Below are positions 37,124-45,450 of a DNA stretch of 64,000 nt, one piece after another. Every line of letters begins with the position of its first letter. The stretch's first letter is position 1. The stretch covers positions 1 to 64,000 of the forward strand of contig NZ_MIEU01000014.1 in assembly GCF_001968825.1 (NCBI RefSeq), read 5' to 3'. The notes beneath the pieces are model-generated. The model saw only the letters and a list, made by a program, of their open reading frames with translations, ran no database searches and was not told where the DNA came from. This DNA comes from Tersicoccus sp. Bi-70. GTDB taxonomy: Bacteria > Actinomycetota > Actinomycetes > Actinomycetales > Micrococcaceae. Both the position numbers and the translations under genes were made by a program.

Positions 37124-37840
37124 TCAGGCGGCCGGCGGCGTGGCGTAGTCGGGCTCGCGGCGCTTGATCGCCCGGATGACGACCATGGTCAGCGGGCTGA
37201 CGACGATCTCCACGAGGCACTTGTACAGGTAGCCGGCGATCACGTAGTTGATGAACTGGCCGGTGTCGGCGATGCCGATGACGGGGGCGGCGATCGAGCA
37301 GAAGATGAGGGTGTCCGCGAACTCGCCGACCCCGGTGGAGCCGATCAGCCGGCCCCACAGCGCCGACTCCCCGGTGCGCTCCTTCAGCCGCACCAGCACC
37401 CACGAGTTGAGCAGCTGCCCGACGACGTAGCCGGCCATGCTGGCGAGCACGATCTGCGGCACCTGGCCCAGGGCGCCTTCGAGCGCACTCTGCTTGGCAA
37501 CGCCGTAGTCGTCGGTGAACCCGGGCAGGGCGATGATGATGACGAAGGCGAGGGAGGCGAGCAGCGAGAGGGCGAAGCCCGTGATGACGGTCCGCCGGGC
37601 GGCCGCAAAGCCGTAGACCTCGCTGAGCACGTCGCCGAGGATGTAGGCGAGCGGGAACAGGAAGAAGCCGCCGTCGGTGACGATGGTGAAGTCGCCGAAC
37701 ACCGGCCCGATCAGCACGCCCTTGGACGCCCCGATGTTCGAGAGGATCAGGATGACGCAGAACAGCGCCACGATGATGTCGAAGAACCGGCGGTTGCGGG
37801 TGGCGAACGCGGCGCGGTGGGGCGTGACGGCGACGCTCAT
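37124..37840 (-). CDS. Queuosine-precursor transporter (YhhQ/QPTR family)
   Basis: 238 residues, about six helices. Family segments are VILILSNIGASKG, GGFFLFPLAYILGDVLSEVYGF (the hallmark DVLSEVYG), GYVVGQLLNSWVLVRLKERTG, GEFADTLIFCSIA and a C-terminal VEIVVSPLTMVVI. These proteins import 7-deazaguanine bases, and TGT encoded at 32818-34101 would use them. No queuosine biosynthesis genes are visible, so salvage is the likely route. The SD-like CAGGG/AGAGG lies upstream of ATG 37840. Confidence 0.87.
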   Translation of the reverse strand: MSVAVTPHRAAFATRNRRFFDIIVALFCVILILSNIGASKGVLIGPVFGDFTIVTDGGFFLFPLAYILGDVLSEVYGFAAARRTVITGFALSLLASLAFVIIIALPGFTDDYGVAKQSALEGALGQVPQIVLASMAGYVVGQLLNSWVLVRLKERTGESALWGRLIGSTGVGEFADTLIFCSIAAPVIGIADTGQFINYVIAGYLYKCLVEIVVSPLTMVVIRAIKRREPDYATPPAA

Positions 37841-38077
37841 GGCAGGGTGACCTCTCGGGTTCGGTGACGGCACCCGTGCGACGGCGCCGCTGCGGTGCGG
37901 ACGCCGCGGGGTGCGGTGAGGGCCGGCCGCGGGGGACCGCCGACCGGGTGCGAGGGTGCGCCGGACCGCCTGCCACCCGGCCGGTGCGCGCCCGTGGAAC
38001 GGGCAGAGTCATTCTGTCACGCGACGGCTGCTGCCGCTCCTTTCCCGGGTGGCTGCCCCGGGGTGAAGAATGGACGC
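37841..38077. other. Divergent intergenic region between the queuosine transporter and PdxK/ThiD genes
   Basis: 237 bp without a gene. On the plus side GAAGAAT ends 6 nt before the kinase ATG. On the minus side GACAGAATGAC near 38013 is a candidate -10, leaving a GC-rich ~160-nt leader ahead of the transporter that can form several hairpins (for example GCGGCGTCCGCACCGC). No known preQ1 riboswitch consensus was recognised. Confidence 0.4.
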
Positions 38078-38932
38078 ATGGCTCAGCTCACCACCGCACC
38101 CGACGCGTCCACCCCCGATTCCTCCGAACCCGGGCGGCCGCCCGTCGTCCTGACCATCGCCGGATCGGAGGCCACCGGTGGCGCCGGCGCCCAGACCGAC
38201 CTGAAGACCTTCCAGCAGTCACGCGTGTTCGGCATCGCGGCCCTGACCTGCATCGTCTCGTTCGATCCGAAGGACAACTGGAACCACCGGTTCGTGCCGG
38301 TGGACCCGCAGGTGATCGCCGACCAGCTGGAGGCCATCGCGGCGGCCTACACGATCGACACGGTCAAGATCGGCATGCTGGGCACGCCCGCGACCATCGA
38401 GGTCGTCGCCGGCTGGCTGGCGGACCGGAAGCCGAGGACCGTGGTGCTGGATCCGGTGCTGATCTGCAAGGGCCAGGAGCCCGGCGCCGCCCTGGACACC
38501 GACCAGGCGCTCCGGCGGCAGATCCTCCCCCACGCGACGTTCGTGACGCCCAACCACTTCGAGTCCGAGCAGCTCTCCGGCGTGGACGACATCGGCTCGG
38601 TCGAGGACCTGACCGAGGCCGCCCGCCGGATCCACGAGGCGAGCGGGGCGGTGGTCCTGGCCAAGGGCGGCGTGCGCCTGGCCGGCTCGCAGGCCCAGGA
38701 CGTGTTCTACGACGGCAGCCGGGTGGACGTGCTGACCGCCCCGAAGATCGGCGAGGTGGCCGTCAGCGGCGCGGGATGCACGCTCGCCGCGGCCGTCGCG
38801 GCCGAACTGGCCAAGGGCGCCGATCCGCTGACGGCGGCCCGCTCGGCCAAGTCGCTGGTGACGGCGTCGATCCAGGGCAGGATCACGTCGAACGCGCCGT
38901 TCGACGCCGTGTGGCAGGGCGCCGCAGGCTGA
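38078..38932 (+). CDS. PdxK/ThiD-type vitamin kinase
   Basis: 284 residues of the ribokinase fold. TIAGSEATGGAGAQTDLKTF matches the substrate-site motif of hydroxymethylpyrimidine/pyridoxal kinases, although the usual SD-S/T-GGAG reads SEATGGAG. VKIGMLGTPATIEVV, VVLDPVLICKG and the active-site VSGAGCTLAAAVAAELAKG are intact. It phosphorylates pyridoxine/pyridoxal or HMP. The VLDPVLICKG form resembles Bacillus-type PdxK more than ThiD, so vitamin B6 salvage is slightly favoured. No thiamine genes are adjacent. AAGAAT precedes the ATG by 6 nt. Confidence 0.8.
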   Translation: MAQLTTAPDASTPDSSEPGRPPVVLTIAGSEATGGAGAQTDLKTFQQSRVFGIAALTCIVSFDPKDNWNHRFVPVDPQVIADQLEAIAAAYTIDTVKIGMLGTPATIEVVAGWLADRKPRTVVLDPVLICKGQEPGAALDTDQALRRQILPHATFVTPNHFESEQLSGVDDIGSVEDLTEAARRIHEASGAVVLAKGGVRLAGSQAQDVFYDGSRVDVLTAPKIGEVAVSGAGCTLAAAVAAELAKGADPLTAARSAKSLVTASIQGRITSNAPFDAVWQGAAG

Positions 38933-38970
38933 AGGCAGCGCCGCAGGCTGGAAAGCAGCGCCGCTGGAAG
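38914..38970. repeat. About 20-bp tandem repeat across the kinase stop codon
   Basis: Units GCAGGGCGCCGCAGGCTGAA, GGCAGCGCCGCAGGCTGGAA and AGCAGCGCCGCTGGAAG follow one another. The first contains the stop codon of the kinase gene; the others are downstream, so the gene's 3' end appears to have been duplicated. Confidence 0.6.
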
Positions 38971-38982
38971 CCCCGTGACGCA

Positions 38983-39019
38983 CATCGGCGCGGGAACCGT
39001 GACGGTTCCCGCGCCGATG
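38983..39019. terminator. Strong bidirectional terminator between convergent genes
   Basis: CATCGGCGCGGGAACCGT (38983-39000) and its exact complement (39002-39019) flank a single G. In RNA the tip opens to a loop around GTGAC, leaving a perfect stem of about 15 bp. It lies between the kinase (+) and hydrolase (-) genes. Confidence 0.85.
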
Positions 39020-39048
39020 TCGCGCCTGCATGGGGGCGCCCCCCGGTG

Positions 39049-39885
39049 TCAGCGACCGAGGAAGTCCAGCACGACGCGGTTCCACTCGTCGGCATGGCTG
39101 ACGTTGACGCCGTGCGGGGCGCCGGCGACGACGTACAGCTCGCTGCCGGTGATGGCGGCGTGCGTGCGAGCGCCGGAGCCCTCGAAGGGGACGGTGGCGT
39201 CACCGTCGCCGTGGATGACGAGCGTCGGTACGGTCACGGCGGTGAGGTCGTCGCGGAAGTCGGTGGTGCCGAACGCCGTCATGCAGGCCAGAGCGGCCTT
39301 CTTGTCCGACTGCAGCGCCAGCGCCAGCGCCTTCTGACGCTCCTCCTCCGAGACCTTCAACTGACCGTCCACGGAGAAGAACTCGGTGGTGAACTGATCG
39401 TAGAACTTCTCCTGGTCCGCCGTCAGCGAGGCCGTCATCTCGGCCGCCTGCTTCTTGGTCAGCGGACCGTCCGGGTTGTCGGAGCCCTGCATCATGTACG
39501 GCGTGACGGCGGAGGCGAGGACGACGCTGCGCACCCGCTCCGCACCATGGCGCGCGAGATGACGGACGACCTCGCCGCCACCCATCGAGAAGCCGACGAT
39601 CGTGGCGTCGCGGACGTCGAGCGCCTCGAGCAGAGTGTTCAGGTCCTCGGCGAGGGTGTCGTAGGTGTATCCCGTCAGCGGCTTGTCGCTGCGGCCGAAG
39701 CCACGCCGGTCGTAGGTGATGACGCGGTAGCCGGCGTCGGCGAAGGCGCCGACCTGGTGCTCCCAGGACTCGCCGGAGAGCGGCCAGCCGTGGATGAGCA
39801 CGACCGGGCGGCCGGAGCCCCCAGTGTCGTCGACGTGCAGGTTCGTGTCCTTGAACAGACCGTGGTGAGCAGTGATCTCGGCCAA
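39049..39885 (-). CDS. Alpha/beta hydrolase, non-heme haloperoxidase/perhydrolase type
   Basis: 278 residues. LIHGWPLSGESWEHQ, the nucleophile elbow GFSMGGGEVVRH, RSVVLASAVTPYM, and the catalytic Asp and His in VIHGDGDATVPFE and AGAPHGVNVSHAD are typical of cofactor-free haloperoxidases/esterases. The likely start is TTG 39885 (LAEITAHHG), 7 nt after a good SD GGAAGGAG; no ATG or GTG fits the family N terminus. Substrate unknown. It diverges from the secreted protease gene. Confidence 0.83.
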   Translation of the reverse strand: MAEITAHHGLFKDTNLHVDDTGGSGRPVVLIHGWPLSGESWEHQVGAFADAGYRVITYDRRGFGRSDKPLTGYTYDTLAEDLNTLLEALDVRDATIVGFSMGGGEVVRHLARHGAERVRSVVLASAVTPYMMQGSDNPDGPLTKKQAAEMTASLTADQEKFYDQFTTEFFSVDGQLKVSEEERQKALALALQSDKKAALACMTAFGTTDFRDDLTAVTVPTLVIHGDGDATVPFEGSGARTHAAITGSELYVVAGAPHGVNVSHADEWNRVVLDFLGR

Positions 39886-40237
39886 TGGTGCTCCTTCCGT
39901 CGTCGCCGGCCCGGTCGGGCCCGCGTGGGCGTCCCGGCACTTGCCGGCGCACGTGTGAATGATTCGGAACCGGCCCCGCCGACGGATGGGAGAATTCGAC
40001 AGCAGGCTTGTTTTCAGCATCACGGCAGGTCACGGCATGGTCAAGATCTGGTCACGCCTCGTTGACATGTGACCGATTCGACACGAGGGTGGTCTCAACC
40101 ACTGTCGTTCCCTCGGCGGTGGCCACCGGATCTTCTTCCGGGTCATCACCGCATGCGAGCAGAACTTCCCCGTCGCGCCGCTGCGTCCCGATCGGACGAA
40201 CGGCGCGATGTTCTGCCCGCCCTCTTCGAGGAGAACC
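39886..40237. promoter_or_regulatory. Divergent intergenic region with a sigma70-like promoter for the subtilase
   Basis: 352 bp without a gene. TTGACA (40062-40067) and GAGGGT (40085-40090) are separated by 17 bp, a convincing housekeeping promoter reading towards the protease gene with a ~140-nt leader. The tract 40000-40100 is less GC-rich than the surroundings. On the other strand an A-rich CTGAAAAC near 40015 could belong to the hydrolase promoter, without a clear hexamer pair. Confidence 0.55.
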
Positions 40238-43200
40238 ATGAAAAGAGCGCGCAATCGGGCCCTGGGACGGGCCCTGCTGGCAGGCTTGACCGGTGCCGCA
40301 CTCGTCACGAGTTTCGCGACACCCGCCATGGCCGACCAGAAGCCCGACCCGACCAACCCGGCGCAGGGGCTGAAGTCCCAGCCCGTCAAAGCCTCCAAGA
40401 TCTCGCCCCGGCTCGCCAGCGCGTCGGGGCAGATTTCTGTCTTCGTCCAGTTCACCGGGCAGGGCGCGTTCGACCGCACCCAGCCCGCCGCCGTCAAACA
40501 GGGCACCCAGAAGCCCCTCGCGAAGGCGGCCGAGGTGCGGGCCATCCGCGCGTCCATCACGGCAGCGGCGCAGGCCGCGGCCGGTGCGGCCCGGGCGACC
40601 ACGCTCTACACCACGACGAACACCATCCCCGGTGTCGCCCTGCGCGGTGACGCCGCGGCCCTGCGAGCGCTCGCCCAGCAGGCCAACGTCGTCAAGATCA
40701 CCCCGCTGGTCACCAAGCGGATCGACAACAAGGGAACGGACATCGACACCCGCGCCCTCGACTCGTGGGTGCAGACCAAGGCCACCGGTGAGGGCACGAC
40801 GATCGCGGTGATCGACACCGGTCTTGACTACACCCACACCGACTTCGGTGGCCAGGGCACCGCGGCGGCGTTCGCGGCGGCCAAGGCGTCCCCGACCATC
40901 CCGGCCGGTTCCTTCGACGCCGCCAAGTTCGCCGGGGGCTACGACCTGGTAGGCGACGACTACGACGCCGACCCGAGCTCGTCGACCTACCAGCCGGTCC
41001 CGAAGCCGGATGCTAACCCGCTCGACTGCAACGGGCACGGCTCCCACGTGGCCGGCACCGCGGCCGGCTACGGCGTCAACAGCGACGGGTCGACCTTCAC
41101 CGGCGACTACAGCGCGCTGAACGCCGCCACGGTCAACGGCATGCGGATCGGCCCCGGCTCGGCCCCGAAGGCCAAGCTGGTCTCGCTGCGCGTGTTCGGC
41201 TGCAACGGTTCCTCCGACGTCGTGGGCGAGGCCCTCGACCGCGTCCTGGACCCCAACGGCGACGGCGACTTCAGCGACCGCGCCCAGATCGTCAACATGT
41301 CCCTCGGCAGCGACTGGTCCCCGACCGATGATCCCGAGAACGCCATCGTCGACAACCTGACGGACCAGAACATCCTCTCGGTGGTCGCCTCCGGCAACGC
41401 CGGCGACAGCTACGACATCGGCGGTTCCCCGGGCAACGCGAAGTCCTCGCTGACCGTCGCGAACAGCGTCGGCTCCCAGGTCACGCTCGACCGGGTCGAC
41501 GTGCTCGCCCCGTCCGACGTGGCCGGCCAGGCGCAGGGCCAGTACTCGGCGAACTTCGACTACAACGCCTCGACCGTCACCCCGGAGCAGCTGACCGGCA
41601 CCGTGGTGCTGCCGGCCAACGTGGCGACCAACAAGTTCGGCTGCCAGCCGTTCCCCGCCGGTTCGCTGACCGGCAAGTGGGTGTGGCTGCAGTGGGAGGA
41701 GAACGGTGCCTTCCCGTGCGGCTCGGGCGTGCGGTTCAACAACGCGAAGGCGGCCGGCGCCACGGGCGTCGTGCTCGACTCGCCTCGTGACGTGTTCGAC
41801 GCCGGCATCGCGGGCAACACCACGATCCCCGGTGTCCAGCTGAACCGGACCTCCTCGGACAAGCTGCGGGCGGCGGCCACCGCCGGCACGCTGCAGGTGC
41901 GGCTGAGCCCGGACTACATCGGCACCGCGGACGGTCCGTCGGGTCAGAAGGACCAGCTCAACTCCAGCTCCTCGCGGGGTGTGCACGGCTCCAACGGCAT
42001 CATCAAGCCCGACATCGCCGCCCCCGGCACCCTGATCGGATCCGCCGCGGTCGGCAGTGGCAACAAGCCGAACGTCAAGACCGGCACCTCGATGGCGACC
42101 CCGCACGTGGCCGGCATCGCGGCGCTGGTACGCGGCAAGTACCCGTTCCTCACCGCGACGCAGACCAAGGCGCTCGTGATGAACACGGCCAACCACGACG
42201 TGGTGACCGCGAACGGTGCCGTGTACGGCCCGAACCGGGTCGGCTCCGGCCGGGTCGACGCCCTCGACGCGCTGAACACGCCGACCTACGCGTTCGCCGC
42301 GCAGGACCCGACGCTGACCAGCGTCAGCTTCGGCGTTCTCGAGGTGGGCACCCAGCCGGTGACCGTGACCAAGAACGTCACCGTCCGGAACAACACGACG
42401 TCCCCGATCACCTACGCCGCCGCCTACAAGGCGTCCAGCGAGGTCCCGGGCGTCGCGTACTCGGTGCCGGCCACCGTGGCCGTCCCGGCCGCCGGTTCGG
42501 CGACCGTTCCGGTCACCCTGACGATCGCGAACCCGGCCGCCCTGGCCAAGTCGGAGGACCCGTCCCTGGAGGCCACGCAGAGCGACATCGCGCGGCAGTT
42601 CATGGCCGAGGCCGCCGGCCGGCTCACCCTGACCGCCGCCGGCAAGCCGAACCTGCGGGTTCCGGTGTACGCGTCGGTCAAGCCGGTGTCGGCGATGTCG
42701 GCCGGTACGGTCGCGTTCGGCGCCAACCCGACCAGCACCCTGGTGCCGCTGTCGGGCCGGGGCAACTCGCAGACCGGCTTCGGCGCGATCGTCGGTGGTT
42801 TCCAGCTCGGTGCCTCGAGCACCAAGCTGCCGGCGTCGGCCCAGCCGCAGCGTGACGTCCTCGACCTGCAGTACGTCGGGGCGAACAGCTCCGTCCCGGC
42901 GGTCTCCGCCGCGGGCGGGAACAGCGACAACGCGCTGGTGAACTTCGGCATCTCCACCTGGGCCAACACCCCGGTGATCTCCGGAGGCACCGAGTACGAC
43001 GTCGAGGTGGACACCAACGGGGACGGCAAGGCCGACTTCGTCACCTTCACGACCCGCATCCCCGACGTCGACCTGCCCGTGGCGGCCACCTACCCGATCG
43101 TCAACGGCGCCCTGGGCGACCAGGTCGACCTGCAGGCCGTCAACGGCCAGACCGGCGCCGTGGACACCAACACCTTCGACACCAACGCCTTCACCATCCC

Positions 43201-44287
43201 GGTGCAGGCGAAGGCGTACGGCCTGGATCTGACGAAGTCCGCCCCGATCCAGTACCGGGTGTCCAGCTACAACAGCTACAGCAGCGCCGCGGTCGACTCG
43301 ACCAGCTGGATCGCGTACAACGTGAGCCAGCCGAACGTCGCCTTCGGCAACTCGGACGGCAACGTCCTGTTCAACGACGTGCCGGGAACCGGTCTGCCGG
43401 CCCAGCGCGCGGCCTCCGGTGGTGCGGCGCAGGCGCTGTTCCTGCACCTGCACAACGCGACCGGCGACCTGTCGGGCAAGGCGACCACGGGTGACGCGGA
43501 CGGCGGCCGGGCGCAGGTGGTGCCGGTGACGGTGGCCACCGCTCCGGCGGCGAAGCCGTCCATCCCGTCCGTCTCGACGGTCACCACCGTCGACCCGGCC
43601 GGCAACCTGTGGGCCTACCCGGCCGACGGGAACGGCAAGCTCGGCGCCCGCACGAAGATCGGCTCCGGTTGGCAGAACACGAAGTCGACCTCCGTCGTCG
43701 ACTGGAACGGCGACAAGGTGCTCGACGTCGTCGCCCAGTGGAAGGACGGCCACGTGTCGGTCTACCCGGGCCGCAGCAGCGGTGGGTTCGCTCCCGCCGT
43801 GACCCTGGCCTCCTCGGGCTGGGCCGGCAAGACGGTGCTCGCCACCCAGTGGACCCGCACCGGCACGCCGGGCATCCTCGCCATCGAGAGCAACGGCGAA
43901 CTCCGCTACTACCCGAACACCAGTGGTCGGCTCGGCACGAGCGCGGTGATCGGACGCAGCGGCTGGACCGGGTACGAGCTCAGCGACGCGGACTGGGACA
44001 AGGACGGCTCGACCGACCTGGTGGCCCGCAACCGCGCCGGTGACCTGATCCTCTACCGGGGCAACGGTGCCGGCAGCTTCGTCTCCGAGACCCGTCCGGT
44101 GATCGGGCGGGGCTGGAACGGTCTGTCCTCGATCGTGGCGCGCGCCGACTTCTCCGGCGCCGGGTCGCTCAGCGTGCTCGCGATCGACGCGAACGGTCAG
44201 CTGCGCAACTACCCGGTGGTCAGCAAGTCGATCCGCCCCGCGATCATCGTGGGCGGCGGCTGGGCCGGGTACCGCCTGAGCGAGTGA
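40238..44287 (+). CDS. Large secreted subtilisin-like (S8) serine protease with C-terminal FG-GAP-like repeats
   Basis: 1349 residues. A Sec signal peptide (RALLAGLTGAALVTSFATPAMA) ends near residue 35. A propeptide follows (about 36-160), then the S8 domain with triad Asp193 (AVIDTGLDYTHTDF), His267 (NGHGSHVAGTAAGYG) and Ser618 (GTSMATPHVAGIAAL). A PA-like insert (FNNAKAAGATGVVLDSP) lies before the Ser. Fn3-like regions span about 690-1100. The tail (about 1115-1349) has repeats such as DWNGDKVLDVVAQ and DWDKDGSTDLVARNRAGDLILYRG, an FG-GAP/VCBS-type propeller common on actinobacterial secreted hydrolases. ATG 40238 follows GAGGAGAA. Likely role: extracellular protein digestion. Confidence 0.92.
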   Translation: MKRARNRALGRALLAGLTGAALVTSFATPAMADQKPDPTNPAQGLKSQPVKASKISPRLASASGQISVFVQFTGQGAFDRTQPAAVKQGTQKPLAKAAEVRAIRASITAAAQAAAGAARATTLYTTTNTIPGVALRGDAAALRALAQQANVVKITPLVTKRIDNKGTDIDTRALDSWVQTKATGEGTTIAVIDTGLDYTHTDFGGQGTAAAFAAAKASPTIPAGSFDAAKFAGGYDLVGDDYDADPSSSTYQPVPKPDANPLDCNGHGSHVAGTAAGYGVNSDGSTFTGDYSALNAATVNGMRIGPGSAPKAKLVSLRVFGCNGSSDVVGEALDRVLDPNGDGDFSDRAQIVNMSLGSDWSPTDDPENAIVDNLTDQNILSVVASGNAGDSYDIGGSPGNAKSSLTVANSVGSQVTLDRVDVLAPSDVAGQAQGQYSANFDYNASTVTPEQLTGTVVLPANVATNKFGCQPFPAGSLTGKWVWLQWEENGAFPCGSGVRFNNAKAAGATGVVLDSPRDVFDAGIAGNTTIPGVQLNRTSSDKLRAAATAGTLQVRLSPDYIGTADGPSGQKDQLNSSSSRGVHGSNGIIKPDIAAPGTLIGSAAVGSGNKPNVKTGTSMATPHVAGIAALVRGKYPFLTATQTKALVMNTANHDVVTANGAVYGPNRVGSGRVDALDALNTPTYAFAAQDPTLTSVSFGVLEVGTQPVTVTKNVTVRNNTTSPITYAAAYKASSEVPGVAYSVPATVAVPAAGSATVPVTLTIANPAALAKSEDPSLEATQSDIARQFMAEAAGRLTLTAAGKPNLRVPVYASVKPVSAMSAGTVAFGANPTSTLVPLSGRGNSQTGFGAIVGGFQLGASSTKLPASAQPQRDVLDLQYVGANSSVPAVSAAGGNSDNALVNFGISTWANTPVISGGTEYDVEVDTNGDGKADFVTFTTRIPDVDLPVAATYPIVNGALGDQVDLQAVNGQTGAVDTNTFDTNAFTIPVQAKAYGLDLTKSAPIQYRVSSYNSYSSAAVDSTSWIAYNVSQPNVAFGNSDGNVLFNDVPGTGLPAQRAASGGAAQALFLHLHNATGDLSGKATTGDADGGRAQVVPVTVATAPAAKPSIPSVSTVTTVDPAGNLWAYPADGNGKLGARTKIGSGWQNTKSTSVVDWNGDKVLDVVAQWKDGHVSVYPGRSSGGFAPAVTLASSGWAGKTVLATQWTRTGTPGILAIESNGELRYYPNTSGRLGTSAVIGRSGWTGYELSDADWDKDGSTDLVARNRAGDLILYRGNGAGSFVSETRPVIGRGWNGLSSIVARADFSGAGSLSVLAIDANGQLRNYPVVSKSIRPAIIVGGGWAGYRLSE

Positions 44288-44294
44288 GTCGGCC

Positions 44295-44320
44295 GGCGGC
44301 CCCTCCCCGGAGGGGCCGCC
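44295..44320 (+). terminator. Terminator of the subtilase gene
   Basis: GGCGGCCCCT and AGGGGCCGCC form a perfect 10-bp stem around CCCCGG, starting 7 nt after the protease stop. Confidence 0.8.
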
Positions 44321-44340
44321 GAACCGGATGATCGAACGAC

Positions 44341-44375
44341 CCGAGGGCCGGTGGCATCACGCCACCGGCCCTCGG
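44341..44375. terminator. Second hairpin, terminator for the convergent LytR_C gene
   Basis: CCGAGGGCCGGTGGC and GCCACCGGCCCTCGG form a perfect 15-bp stem around ATCAC, 21 nt from the stop of the minus-strand gene. Probably bidirectional backup for the protease terminator. Confidence 0.82.
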
Positions 44376-44396
44376 TGCGTCCGGGGACTGCGGCGG

Positions 44397-45035
44397 TCAG
44401 CTCCCGCAGCGCAACCGGCCGGCGTGCGTCGTGTCGACGGCACGGGCGTCGGCCATGTGCCGGAAGCCGGTGCCGATCACCAGGTCGACGGCGCTGCCGG
44501 CGCGCGGATCCTCCCGGTAGAGGGAACCGGGGAGCTGGCGCTGCACGGCGAGCGCCGCGGACCGCCCGGCCCGGCCCGCGACGACCGTGGTGGTCGCCGG
44601 CTCCGCGACGGTGCGGTTGCCGATGCCCGTCACGACCATGCCGCGTTCGCGCAGCCGGGCGGCGACGGTGCCGGCGAGCCCCGGCGTCGACGTCGCGTTG
44701 AACACGCCCACCTGGACCCGGTTCGCGGCCGCGGGGACGACCGGCACGGTGGGGCACCCCGCCGCGTTGACCGTCGGCGTCGGCTTCGCCGTCGCGGCCG
44801 CGGTGCGGACGGGCTCGGGGAAGGGCCGGTAGCCCTGCAGCATCGCGAGCACGAGGACGAGCGCCGAGGCGAGGACCACGAGCGCGAGGATCAGCACCAG
44901 CCCGTGCAGCAGGCGGCGGCGGTGCCGGGCCCGCTCACGGTCGGCCTCGTCGGCGTCCAGGGTCCTGGCCAGCTCCTCGTTGGTGACGATGTGGAGGCCG
45001 TGCAGGTCGAGGGGGTCGATCGGGCGTCGTGCCAC
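44397..45035 (-). CDS. Membrane-anchored LytR_C-domain protein
   Basis: 212 residues. A cytoplasmic N terminus (about 1-42, many Arg), one membrane helix (LVLILALVVLASALVLVLAML, about 46-67), a linker, then an extracytoplasmic LytR C-terminal-like domain: VQVGVFNATSTPGLAGTVAARLRERGM and LVIGTGF. The LytR catalytic domain is absent. The small gene upstream on the same strand ends 29 nt before it, the same pair as in streptomycetes. Confidence 0.83.
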   Translation of the reverse strand: MARRPIDPLDLHGLHIVTNEELARTLDADEADRERARHRRRLLHGLVLILALVVLASALVLVLAMLQGYRPFPEPVRTAAATAKPTPTVNAAGCPTVPVVPAAANRVQVGVFNATSTPGLAGTVAARLRERGMVVTGIGNRTVAEPATTTVVAGRAGRSAALAVQRQLPGSLYREDPRAGSAVDLVIGTGFRHMADARAVDTTHAGRLRCGS

Positions 45036-45064
45036 AGGATCCGCCTTTCAGCTGTCGGTCCGGC

Positions 45065-45364
45065 TCAGTCGTCGATCTCGAGCACCCGGGCGTGCATCAC
45101 CGCACGCCGGTGCAGCGCGGAACGGACCGCCCGGTGCAGCCCGTCCTCGAGGTACAGCCGACCCTGCCACTTCACCACGTGCGGGAACAGGTCGCCGTAG
45201 AAGGTGCTGTCCTCGGCGAGCAGCGCCTCCAGGTCCAGCGTCCGCCGGGTGGTGACCAGCTGGTCGAGGCGCACCTGCCGCGGCGGGACCGCGGCCCAGT
45301 CCTTCGGTGTGGCCAGGCCGTGGTCAGGATAGGGCCGGCCCTCACCGACCGCCGCGAAGATCAT
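45065..45364 (-). CDS. Small conserved actinobacterial protein, often annotated as VapB-family antitoxin
   Basis: 99 residues. YPDHGLATPKDWAAVPPRQVRLDQLVTTRRTLDLEALL followed by FYGDLFPHVVKWQGRLYLEDGLHR is a strongly conserved actinobacterial pattern. Databases often label it VapB antitoxin, but no PIN-domain toxin is adjacent, and its constant partner is the LytR_C gene, so that label is doubtful. TAGCAT (45372-45377, complement) lies 7 nt before ATG 45364, a leaderless-type promoter. It diverges from the HAD gene across a 13-bp tandem repeat. Confidence 0.75.
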   Translation of the reverse strand: MIFAAVGEGRPYPDHGLATPKDWAAVPPRQVRLDQLVTTRRTLDLEALLAEDSTFYGDLFPHVVKWQGRLYLEDGLHRAVRSALHRRAVMHARVLEIDD

Positions 45365-45389
45365 GGGGACCATGCTAGGCAATGCCGCA

Positions 45390-45433
45390 GGCGGGACGGA
45401 CAGGCGGGACGGACAGGCGGGACGGACAGGCGG
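45390..45433. repeat. 13-bp tandem repeat in a divergent promoter
   Basis: GGCGGGACGGACA occurs three times exactly (45390-45402, 45403-45415, 45416-45428) and continues as GGCGG. It fills the space between the -10 boxes of the two divergent leaderless genes, so copy-number change would alter their -35 spacing. Confidence 0.85.
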
Positions 45434-45450
45434 CTGCCAGACTGGGGGCC

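Noticed and set aside
37841-38077. preQ1 riboswitch ahead of the queuosine-precursor transporter
   Set aside because: The position would be ideal, but no preQ1-I, -II or -III consensus could be found in the GC-rich leader.
40052-43753. A 1233-codon open frame antisense to the secreted subtilase
   Set aside because: Same shadow effect; the composition is dominated by Arg, Gly, Val and Asp, with no start region or SD, and the plus strand has an intact catalytic triad and signal peptide.
45065-45364. VapBC toxin-antitoxin module
   Set aside because: Only a small protein with an often-used VapB label is present; no PIN-domain partner is adjacent, and the neighbour is a LytR_C protein.
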